DNA from: Astropecten irregularis
Taxonomy: Eukaryota > Echinodermata > Asteroidea > Paxillosida > Astropectinidae
Direction: 5' to 3'
Length of the DNA stretch: 64,000 nt
NCBI GenBank assembly: GCA_963971285.1
Contig: OZ020244.1
Span: 33,232,001-33,296,000 of the forward strand
A model generated the notes under the pieces. It saw only the letters and a list, made by a program, of their open reading frames with translations. It had not been told where the DNA came from and did not search any database. The position numbers were made by a program, and so were the translations under genes. Positions 12,801-24,800 of the stretch are shown piece by piece. Positions within the stretch are counted from its first letter, which is position 1. Each line of letters opens with the position of its first letter.

Positions 12801-15800
12801 AGTTCACTATTTCATTGTATGATTTTCCAATTATTTAGTGATGTCAGTGCATCCTGAGAATTCTCCTTCAAATATGCTGAGACTCTCACCTCAAATTCCT
12901 TGCTCTTTGCTGTCTGCAGACTGTCGAGTTGTTTTCTAAAGATTGGTGCAAAATGAAAAGAAAAAAAACAATCATTGGAAATACTGTCACAATATTGAGA
13001 TAAAAGACTAACTAGAGATTGTGTCTGTTGAAAACAGAACACAAGGCTTTTCCGTTTTATGATATTCAAATAAATCGTCAAAACCACACAAAGACATTTG
13101 ATTAAGATATTAAGCCTACTTTAAATATACTTGGTCATGTTTGTGTCACAAAGAATTAAGACCTTGCCTAACATTCACCTTTGGTGAAAGAATCATGATC
13201 ATAGCTCTTACCACTTTAAAATGAGAAGCTACTTCCTGTTTGACCGGAAGTAGAGGTCACAGAGGTCAAGCAATGTAACACAAATGAAAGACCTTGCCTA
13301 ACATTGACCTTTGGTAAAAGAATCATGATCAAAGCTCTTACCACTTTTAAATGAGGAGCTACTTCCTGTTTGACCGGAAGTAGAGGTCACAGGGGTCAAC
13401 CAATGTATCACAAAGAAAGACCTTGCCTAACATTCACTTTTGGTGAAAGTATTATGATCATAGCTCTTACCACTTTTAAATGAGGAGCTACTTCCTGTTT
13501 GACCGGAAGTAGAGGTCACAGAGGTCAAGTAATGTGTCACAAAGAAAGACCTTACCTAACATTGACATTTGGCGAAGGAATCAACTTAATATCTCAAACG
13601 GTTGATTTTTTGTTGATTTTTAAATGTTTTGATTATTAAATTTAAATTGCTTGTAATTTGACACGTGATGACGTCATGATGACGTCATTGTTCGGCACAC
13701 ATCTACGCTATAGGGGCTTTACTTGGACCAAGTTTGGTCAAGATTGATTACTTAAAAGTGACCAAATTGGCGTGTCGAAAAAGTCTATGGTAACTCAAGC
13801 GACAAGAAGAGGAAGAAGAAGAAGAAAAAATAACAGAACAAAAACAAAGGCTTTTCCGCTATCACGGAAAAGCCAAAAAGCACAAAGGTTTGTACGTCGT
13901 GTTTTGGTAAAAGTCTCCAATGTATTAGAATACTGCATGAGCTGCATAGATGGTTTCAATTATATTTGAATTGACCGATTGCGCGACCAATGTTTTCATG
14001 CCATCACGTGACCTATAGTGGGTATTCCACAGTAGTGGAAACAGGCGAAAAAGAATGTGGATGACATTATAGTCTTCTTTGCTCGTTCCCACTGGTGTTC
14101 TGCACCAAATAAGATGCCGAAATACCCACTGTACATCACGTGATGGCATGCAAAAATTGGTCGCGCAATCGGTCTATAACAGTGGAAAGCACAAATTTTG
14201 CGCTGAATTTTTTGCCAGGAGTATTAAAATGTGAAGCATACAATCTGATGTCAAAGCCTTCATATCTGCACACAATGAAATGAATCATCTTCCATGTAGT
14301 ATAAACTAGGTTCACATTGTACACTTACTTGCCATCACTATATTGCTGTTCTTTCTCATTCTGTAACTGCACCAGACTGCCAACCAAAGGACAAAATAAA
14401 AACAACATAAATAGTGTATGATTTAATAAGGGTCATTGACAATAGACCGATCCAGTATGCCCCGCCCTATTTCGCACTGACCAATCACAGCCGCGAAAAT
14501 CTGATCACCAATTGCAGCAGCCATTTTGGTGATCTCATGCTGGAGATCGTGGTATTGATTACTGCGGTGTTTACGTTTACAAACTGGAAAAACAATAAAT
14601 ACCTTCCTCTGCAAATGCAGCACAACTTTATATTTCCATTGTAATTCTAACTCTCGATGGCCTGTTAAGAGACGAAACGTACATTTGTGACTTTTTCAAA
14701 AACCAGAGTCCCATAGAGATAAGTGCTTTCGGTGATGGGCGTGCAACGCGTGTTGGCGATCGTGACACGTTACGCGCGCGCGTGTGCGTCGTTGCTTGAC
14801 CGTTGCTATGGTGGGCGTGGCCTACTGGATCGGTCTATTTAGACAAATTTAAATTTTAACAATCATGCTTTAAACAGTGGGGTACGTGCTGTGGCCTAGT
14901 GTGTTGTACTCAAGATCTTGTGATCAATCTACAGATAGTGGGTTCGAATCCAGCCATGGGTTAATGATGCTTGCATCCTTGGACAAGACGCATTGTCACA
15001 TATTGCTCCTCTTCACCAAGGAGTAATTATTAATTAATACCTGTTTGATATTGGCTTTGTGCTACTTACAGCAGCCGGGGCTGTATACTCCCCAGGGAGT
15101 TCAGATTGTTTCAAGAATGTAAATGTAACATACTATTCGAGGATAATAATAATATGCACATCGAGACATCTTTGATTGTAACATGCGCTTTAAAAAAGCA
15201 GTTAATAATTACATGTACCATGATCAGCAAAAAACTAAAATTCATCATTGCATGTACATGCAATTCTCAAAATAACAGAGTGCACTGAAAAGGGCACGGT
15301 CAAATATCTCCTTATGATAAGTGAAATCTGTCTAAAAAAATAATTTGATAACCACAGTCCCTTGTGGTTATTTGATGATTAAACTGATTAAAAAAATCTG
15401 CATCCTCTTTGAGTGATCCCACATGTACTGTTTCTCAGGGTGCAGCATTGCTGCATGCATGGTATCAATGACATGATCCTTGGGATATGGCGGTGTGTGA
15501 GTGGTTTCAATGGCTTCTGACTGCCGAACAAACAAAGATAATTGACTATTAGGGACACCACCATCATAGGGCTGGATGGCTCAGTTTATAGTAGAGCGCC
15601 TGTACAGTATTCCGGGGGTCACTGGTTGGAACTCCTCTTCAGTCAAATTTTCCCTTGTTCACTTTTCAATGACTTAAGATAATTTGATAACAAAGTCCAA
15701 GAGACACGCATTTGTCAATTGAGGATTCATTACCTCTCCTGTTTCTTCTTCATCCTCTCTGTGAGCTGCGAAAAAACGAAATAAAACAAAAAAGTTGAAA

Positions 15801-18800
15801 ACCAAAAAAAACCCTGTTAAAATCAAAGTAATCATTCATACATTAGTATTCTCTTTTTCAATGATGTGTTTAAGAACACTCCATGTCAGTTTACAGAGCT
15901 TTTTTAAAGTCAATAAGCCATTTGTGAGTTAAAATCTGAATAGTATCTGGCACACAGACTTCTTCCATTGCACATAAACACACCAATTTGAATTTCCCGC
16001 ACTAAAAAAAAAGACTGTTGCTACATTAAATGATTTGGGGCAAGCTTTTTGCATAGCGATACCCATCTCTGGAATGGACAGGTTCCTTTATGCCATTCTT
16101 ATCCATTATGAACAGTGCATAGGGGCAAGATGTCTGTTTATATATGAACTAAGCAAAACCTTGCCCCAAATCATGTGATATATAGCAACAGTGTCTTTAG
16201 TCTGTGAACAAATTCAGTGTACCAGATATTGTTCAATTTCAACTCGCGACAGGCTTATTGTTGTATGCTTGGCTGCCCTAGAGATTGCAAGAGAGCAAGA
16301 GACTTTGTATGTCATACACAAAAAGGCACAGTAAGTACAGGCAGGCGCGGTTCTAGAGCCAACATTTTGGGGGAGCTAGAAGAGCCATTATTTTTTGGGG
16401 GGGCTAGAAGACCCAATATTTTGGGTTCTTCTAACACTCGCTTCTGCTATGTCTTATAAGGGGTCGTAAAACATGCACATTATAGGCCACACAACGCGTT
16501 TTTTTAATGTAAATGGCGCTTAATAACTGAAAAAATCCAGTATTTTCAAGAATTTTTTTTTCACTTGCATTTTTTTTTGGGGGGGCTAGACAAAATTTTT
16601 GGGGGGCTACAGCCCCCCCCCTAGCCCCCCCGTAGAACCGCGATTGAGTACAGGTACATAAATTGTAATGTTGAAAACTTACCTTTGCAATTTCCTGAGT
16701 CAAGCTAGCAACCTCAGCCTTGTGTGATTCCTGCCGATTAGTGGGAATTACAGAAAGAAAATGAAAAAACAAACAAACAAACAAACAAACAGCAGTTTCT
16801 TAAATTTCATTTCATTCAACATTTCGTTCAACAACAGCATTAAAGGTTATTTCATACTTTGCAGATTCATGCAAAAAGAAAGATACAGCAATGGTCATCT
16901 GTGAAATACCAAGTTTTCATACGGTGCTCACAGTGAAAAACAGTGAAAAACTGCAACGGTATTTCAACATCTTTTCACAGATTGTTTGATCCTCCGAAGA
17001 TCAAAATAAATACAGCATTTCAGGCACCAAAATGTTAACGGTATTTTTCTAACGTCATAATCTTTATACCCTGTTTAGTTATAGGTAAATCTGTGAAGAT
17101 TCCTGTTCCGGTATGCTACCAAAAGTAAACTTCACATTTTAACTTGCATGATATGCCAGATTGCTCTAAAATGTGAGAAATTCAGTCCTTATTGCTAGAT
17201 ATATAACTCTGCTGTAGGATACAGTTACAAGCTTTGTGAATACATGAACTGTACTAACTCCCAAGGCATTAAGAAACTAGGAATCTTTCCACATCTGTCA
17301 AAATCACAAACTGCACAAATATGACATAGTCTTTGAACCTAATACCAGGCGCGGTATTTTTTTTTGGGGGGGGGGGGCTGTAGCCCCCCCCCCCCCCCAA
17401 AAAAAATTTTTTTTTTGTCTAGCCCCCCCCCAAAAAAAATGCAAGTGAAAAAAATTCTTGAAAATACTAGATTTTTTCAGTTATTAAGCGCCAATTACAT
17501 AAAAACGCGTTGTGTGAGCTATAATGTGCACGTTTTTGACCCCTAATAAGACATAGCAGAAGCGAGTGTTAGAAGAACCCCAAATATTGGGTCTTCTAGC
17601 CCCCCAAAAAATAATGGCTCTTCTATCCCCCCAAAAATTTTGGCTCTAGAACCGCGCCTGCCTAATACTACAGCCAAGATATGGCCAACAAGTCTCATAT
17701 GTACGTGTACAGGTGAGGTTTACTGTGCATGGGCTCTCATTTCCCACATCTGTGCCCAATTGCATGGAATCTGTTACGGCCTATTTTTGTGCTTACGGGC
17801 ACTGCTTTGTGTGAAATCTGTTTCATGGAATCTGCAAGCAAGACTTTCGGCATTCAATCGCTTAGTGAAGAATTTCTAGGCTAACCTTGACTTTTTTTCT
17901 GCTATTGTGTGTCATGTGCATTGTGCAGAAATTTCTTGCTTTGTGTAATGAGAAAAAGAAAACTCTCCCGTGAAATACGCTAAACCGTAAGCAAACAAAG
18001 TCTGCTATCGTAAGCGAAGAATTTTGCTTACAGTAACAGATTCCATGAAATTTGGTTCTGATGACTGAATTACAGATAAGGATTTTCCTGCATTTGGTAA
18101 TATGGTGAAGGTAAGAATAATACGTGATGGGGGGGGGGGGGGGGGGGTGGGTTGTATGGTCTCATTGCTTTAGATGATATAAGATGAGTGACTGAAGAGT
18201 GTGTCTTTACCAGCGACTGATGCAGCTGTTCTTTGAGCAGTCTCTTCTCCTCTCTCTCAGTCTCAATCACCAGCTGAAGATCTAAGGAGGTAAAACAAAA
18301 CCAAACATTTAGCTCACTTCATCCCTGCTCCCAATCCTACTTGCATCTTCATTCCTTTGTCTTCATCCTGCCTGGATCTGTTCGACCTGGCATACGCTCA
18401 CCCCTGATGTTCGCTCTTAATGGTAATTTCATTTTGTCAAAGAAACGTAGATTGACTCATGCGCACAAATATCAAGAAAGATTCAGTAACGGTCATCTGC
18501 AAAATTTCCAGTTTCATACGGTGCCAACTGTTTGAGAAAACAGTGATAAACGACCACAGTATTTTGACATCTTTTCACAGTTACTTCCGAAGATCAAAAT
18601 TGTTTTTGGTCATTGGTTTTACTCTTTTTTCTGGATTAAACACAGCATTTTAGACAGAAAGATTTTAACGGTGTGTTTCTACCATCACCATCCATATACC
18701 GTGTAAATTATAGGTCAATCTGCGAAGATTTCTGTTTTGGTATGCTATCAAAGTATGATACTAGGCGCCGTCCATAAAGTACGTACGCACGAAATGCCGA

Positions 18801-21800
18801 CTTTTTTTTACCCCCCCTCCCCCTCTGTACGCATTGCGTACGCAGTGGTCCCAAACCCCCCTCCCCCCCCCTGTACGCATACGCATTCCACATTAGGTTT
18901 TTCACTTCTCGTGGTCCCATGCTTTAGCATCATTAAAATGTCACCGTAATCCGGGCCGGTACTGTTATTCGGACGTCACTTTCAAATTTTGAAATGAATG
19001 ACTGAAGTTTAACAGGTTTTTATACATTTACAGATGGATTTTACTATTTTTTAATCATGTTGAATAAGAAAAAACAATGAAAAAACAAAACAATCCTGCA
19101 GCCGATTTCACGAAACTTTACGCAATGGCGTAAGTCCACTTACGCCACAAATGTTGCGTAAGTTGCGCCATAAATTTATGACCGATTTCACGAAAGTTAC
19201 GCACTATCCGGATATGGCGTAAGTCGGCGACTTACGCCACAAAATGTGGCGCAACTTACGCCATGTATTTAGGTGGCGTAAGTGCATAAATCATGCCGTA
19301 AAAATGGCGTCCACGTTTAGCTCAACGTGAACAGCGAAGAACACTTCGTCGAGAGACTGTTTCGTGACAGAAAAAATCCTTTGGATACTCTCGACTACGG
19401 TGAAATAATAGAGCGATATACAAGTATGATTTTACCGGGACTCGGGGATATTTCGCACAGGCTTGTTGCAGAATTTCAAGAGGATTTGGAGCGTCAAACT
19501 CGGGTAATTCTCCGTTGGTTAGCGTAAGGGAAAAACAACGAACGAGTGTATTATGTACGCTTTTCCATTATGATAGGCAGCGATCAGACGAGCGGGTGGG
19601 ATAATCATGGTTAGAATAGTCGTTGGAATGGGGCTGGGTGTTTCATACTATTTCAGTTTGCCGGTAGTAGGACTAGGAGTATTGGAAGTGGTTATTTAAC
19701 TTTTGGTGGAAGAGTGGCTTATTATAAAACACTATAGTAAATACCAAATTCATGACTAACAATATGACACAAAAAATAACCCGGGATATGCTATCATTTT
19801 TGTGGTGTTCTATTCCCACATTTAATTTGCACAAAACCGACAAGAATCTACACAATAATAAATATGAAAAAATATTCAATATGAGGGTTTTTCATTACCA
19901 GTTAGCATACATGTACATTTATTCATTATTGTTTTGACCTTAATACCATACATTTTAAGTGCACTCATATTTTTATTTCTGAACATATCTTTTTCTGATA
20001 CAGACTTGAAGGGTTGTTATTCAGAGATACTGGCTACACCCTTCGCTCCTAGTTGATGGCACCCTACTTTACCCACAACCCAGAGGGGGAGAGACACTTC
20101 AATTTCAGCCTCAAATGAGCTATGGTGATAATTCAACAATTCAAGGAGCAACCCTGTTTGACAGTTGAGCCGAGGATAAGCAAAAGGAGGGAAAACACTC
20201 ATCCTTGTTTGTGATGTTCCCAACAGCAAAGCTAGGGAGTTTTACTAGAGCCAGACAATTTTTATGAGGGCCAAGTTGAGGAGGATGAAGTTAACGTGAC
20301 CCATAATGATCAACTGAAATCTGATTTGATTGAACACTTGAGCAAGTAAAACTGAGTCACTAGACACTTTTTTATGTCACAAAAGGAGAAGGCAAAATGT
20401 AGAAAACAGATCTCATCATTTGATAATTCTTGTTAATATTGACAGTGACATTACAGGGAAAATGCCATGGAAAAAGTTAGCAATGGTCAAAAGGTCACCA
20501 GAAAATTTAATTTTATCAATTAAATTTTTTTGTAAATAAAATTGGATTCCAAAATCCAGAATTCAAAGGCAATCTTCAAATAAATAGAATCATCTGTGCT
20601 GTTATCCTTTCAATTGCAAGATTTTAATTAAAATGTTATATTTGTTTAAAAAAATTTTTTTTAAATAGTGTGATGTTCTCACACAACTAATCAGTGACAC
20701 ATGTATTGCTTTTATTAAATAATGTAGCCATATAGTTTATGTTTTACCTTTTTAAAATTCAGGTAACCTTTCCAACATATGCTGTACTATTAATATAAGG
20801 AAGTTAATAACATAAAACGTGCCAAAATAATTATGAATTTATAAGTTCTAATAAGAGACAACAGCAATGTTATTCTTGCTGGCAAGAAATGGCAATTATC
20901 ATTAGCAAGCTGACATCCAAGTGTTTTGCAATTTGCAAAATCTCCTTTTCTACTTGCAGTCTCTCTTTGTCAATTGTCAATTCACAAACGTTCCTTTTCT
21001 AGTTCATAAATCATGTCCCTATTGGACACATAGGTTGCCCGTTTCACAGCCAAGGCACTGGAACTTGGTGTTGCAGTGTTAACAGGTAGTATGCCAGCCA
21101 TCAGTGATGATGATGATGGTACAAAAACATTCTCTGCTTCATCATGGTATTAGTCATCTTCTTCATCTCTCTCAATTTCTTCATGTTATGTGGATCTCTT
21201 TGCCTTGAAATGATAGCTTCTGTGTACAAAAAAAGTGTATGAAATAAAACAAAACATTTATATGTATGAACATGAACAACATGCAGTGTTTATGATACAA
21301 AGTTTCATTTGACAGATATGTGTGTAGTAATTGTATTAGCCACAAACTTTTACCTGCACAAGGACTGACATCGCCTTCCCCTCTAGCCACTACTCCTGTG
21401 GCAGCTGGGGTCAATAGGGTACCTCTAGCACTTCCTCCATGAGATCATTCTTCTCTGATAGTCACCTCGTCCTGAATTGATACAAACAGTAAAATAAGTT
21501 AGCACTGAAAAAAAAAAAAAGACCTTCATTATCAATGTTCTTCATGTGTTTGGAAAATGTAGGGCCTCACTCTGTTTTTTTTTTTATCAAGTGTGTACAC
21601 ATTTTCCAATCCATCAATTGTAAACAGACAGAACCAATTGCCATTTTGGACTGAAGCATAATATTCAAACTGTCTGCTCCAAGTTTCCATTGAGGTGTGC
21701 ACTGATCAATCTAACCCCACCCCCTCCCTCCATAAAAAAAAAAATTCAATGGGTCATCAGGAAAAATATGGAGCCATTCGCCTCTTTTCTTTTTTGGCTT

Positions 21801-24800
21801 GGAACATACAAAATAAGTGTTTCATCAATTTACAAATACAAGTACAAGTTAAATTTCTCAAATCTTTTTTTTTATTTCCAAAATTATTTTGTGTTGTGTC
21901 TGCCCCAACAAATTCTACTAATGAATATAATTAGAAGCTCTCCATACACCCAATAGCAACCGCGAGATTCATCCATGATACGTGTACATACATCCCTTAA
22001 TACACTGAAGCTGAAGTCTGTTAAATTTTTTATAGTCCGAGGCCTAAATTCGGTACTTACAATGGAATGGAGTGAATGCCCAAAACAGCGTAGGCTGCGT
22101 AGCGTAGGCTAACCGCATGCAGCCCCGTGACGAGTGCCGTGTCCGCTTGTCCATTTCCTGCAAAGTTGCACTTTTCGTCACGATAATGCCGCATATGTAT
22201 AAACTACACATGGTTTTCGTCAAGAGAATTTATCTTCGTGCGAGCTCATTTACTACTTTATGCCTCCAATCGTGAAAAGTTGCTCACTTTCCGATCACCA
22301 CCGCGACGTATCAACAAATTGCAAATGGCTGCCTTCGAGAAAACTTTTGCAACAGTGTGCTCAACGAACGTTTCATGTATAAAGGCGTGAATACTCAAAC
22401 AGTCGTTGACCTTATACGAGGTCATCCTCGTCCTAAGAACATTAAACTATAAAAGTGTAAATCCGACGTTGCGCAGCTAAGTCGAGTTTCGTGAAATCGA
22501 TTTTAAGATATGGCGCAGCTACGCCATAATTTTATGGCGTAAGTCTTACGCCATAAGTAGATATGGCGTAAGTTACGCCAAGTTTCGTGAAATCGGCTGC
22601 TGGTGCTTTGTTCACGTTTTTTACCTCTCTTTTTGCGCGATAATGCTATGCAAAATTTTCGTTTGCGTACGGTTGCATTGGCCTTAACTCCCCCTCCCCC
22701 CCCCTGTACGCATGGCGTACGCATCGGTAACAACCCCCCTCCCCCCCTTCGTGCGTACGTACTTTATGGACGGCCCCCTACCTTTAACTTTGTGGGTGCT
22801 TAATTATATTTTCAATCTCCCTTTATTATTTCCTCTTCCCCCTTTGGATGTCTCCCATGTTTCCTTGACAACCTGCCTCCTCGAAGTCTGCTCCTCTACT
22901 CCATCTGTGTGTGTTTTTATAGCCTTTATAATTCTTGGAATCCAAGAGGTGAGACATCAGACCCTTCTTGCTCCAGGGTCGATTTCACAAACCCCCACGA
23001 TAGATGGTAACTCGTGTTACGAAGGATAACAGATCGTATCCTACAACTTCTACGTGGAGTTGCAATGCATCATATAAAGTCGTATGATTGATAGTAAGTT
23101 ACAAATGAGTTTGGTGAAATCGACCCCAGGCATTATCACACATTTCAGGCTTATTATTTCTACTGATGACCTGTGTGCAATTTATATCTCGCATTAATTG
23201 TAACAGGAAAATTGTGACATTTCATGATGTACAAAGAAGCCATGATCTATGACATCAGGAGAAGTGTATAATATGCCATAGATGAAGTCTTCAGTAAAGT
23301 TCTATCCCCCATGTCAAACTCCAGTTACTTGGACTGATTGCCAACATCAGTAACAGGTGAATACACATTATGATTCTGTAGATGACTCACCACTGAACTC
23401 TTTGGAGGGTTTGTCCATACTTGACAGTTGCTGTGTAGAAAGAAAACAAATGAGGTTTTAGTGTAATAAGCTCTTCCTACCACATCACCCAATGGTGGTA
23501 CAGTGGATCCACAGATATTGTCTGAAAAGCCCTGTCCGCATTGGACTTTTTTTTTCCGGGGATTTAACCGAGCCGATGGGTAAATGAAAAAAGGGGAAAT
23601 ATTACCGGTGTTCGCACTTGGACTTTCGACTCGGGTAACTTAACCGTGCACGCACGGAAGAATTACCAAGCTGACAATAGTAGGCTCATGAGGGTACCCG
23701 ACTCGCACTGTCCGCACTGGACTTTTCGCCTCGGGTAAAGTGTCTCGGGTATTTTACCTGGGCAGAAGTTGGCCGGTAGAAATACCCGCGCGGCTCGGGC
23801 AAAGTAACTAAGAGGTAGACTTCCTGAGACGTCCGCACTGGACTTAAAATGGGTAAAGTACCCAGCGTCTCGGTTGCTTTGCCCCCAAAAGTCCAGTGCG
23901 GACAGGGCTTTTAGAGAGGTCTTCTGTAATAGTGATCTGAAGCCACTGGTGCCGAGGCCTTTGGTATATTTTGTACACAAAGATGGGTGGCCAATGATGA
24001 TGTTTAGCAGAATGTTTGGTATAGCGGTGTTCGTTATAGTGGCATTCCACCGTATTGTGGCAGAGAAAAATGATTGCAAAGCATTTGCCTTTTCGTCTCC
24101 TCTATTACCAATCTCCTTTCCTTTCTTCTCTTCCCCCTCCCCTTCCTCAAAATTTGACCCCGCCCCTAGGTTTTTGCTAATCAAAGAATTACAAAAGAAA
24201 TACAGCAAAGTTGAGTCAGTACAATAATTGTACAAACGATGATTCTTACCTGTGGTGAGTCATAACTATCTGTGCTTTTGGGATCGTCTTCATCTGGAAG
24301 GAGAGAAGGTAAAGAAGTAGAATTTGTGGTTCATGAGGAATTACACTGATGTTCCCAGTCTCTTAAGGAGAGAAACTTTATTACAGATCGGGCCCAGACA
24401 TTGAAATGCCAGGCCAGGCCTGGGCTTTGCATGGGAAACTGGGCTTCTATAATCCCTAGCCTTGAGCAATCACTTCCACGCCCCTGCTGTGTATGGGATC
24501 AGAGTTGGCATAAACATGATTGACAGAAAGAGTCCAGTATCAGTATCAAGAAGCCAGGCTTTACTGCTTTTTAAGCAGGTCTGCTGTAGTGAGGTTTAGG
24601 GCCAACACAAGGAGGTTTGTAGGTCAAAAGGCCCAGGCCTGGCCAGGGTTTTCAATGGCTGGGCTTGACCAGTCTTTAAGTTTCTCTCCTATAGACTTGG
24701 CACAAGTTGCAGTTCCAACGATGGGTATCGGCTCTTGAAAATTATCGGAGCACTGTAACATTTTTTGGAGGAAACACACATTGTGCACTGGCTGAAGGTA

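Larger units (their letters stand above)
19099..22599 (+). mobile_element. Inner element of the nest: 3.5-kb PIF/Harbinger-type transposon, decayed
   Basis: Ends CAGCCGATTTCACGAAACTT and the complement of CAGCCGATTTCACGAAACTT are terminal inverted repeats. A 3-bp CTG is duplicated (19096-19098, 22600-22602), as usual for PIF/Harbinger. Subterminal GGCGTAAGT/ACTTACGCC words repeat many times at both ends. Inside are a transposase-like fragment (19327-19527) and a decayed coiled-coil ORF on the minus strand (about 20930-21190), which resembles the Myb-like second protein of the superfamily. Confidence 0.72.
18764..22777 (+). mobile_element. Middle element of the nest, GGCCGTCCATAAAGTACGTA ends
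   Basis: Left end GCCGTCCATAAAGTACGTAC (18767 on) and right end GTACGTACTTTATGGACGGC are inverted repeats, flanked by CTA on both sides (18761-18763, 22778-22780). Without the inner insert it is about 515 bp, with C-rich tracts and TGTACGCAT words at both sides. Confidence 0.75.
18421..22787 (+). mobile_element. MITE family A copy, split by a nested insertion
   Basis: Left part 18421-18763 ends CAAAGTATGATACTA; the missing end CTACCTTTAA resumes at 22778 after the inserted element. The family consensus end is CCAAAGTATGATACTACCTTT, so the insertion lies inside the terminal repeat with CTA duplicated. Confidence 0.75.

Noticed and set aside
23663-24235. 190-codon minus-strand ORF
   Set aside because: Runs across an inverted-repeat element and intron sequence; no homology, and GRIPAP1 exons 11 and 12 on the same strand use their own splice sites.
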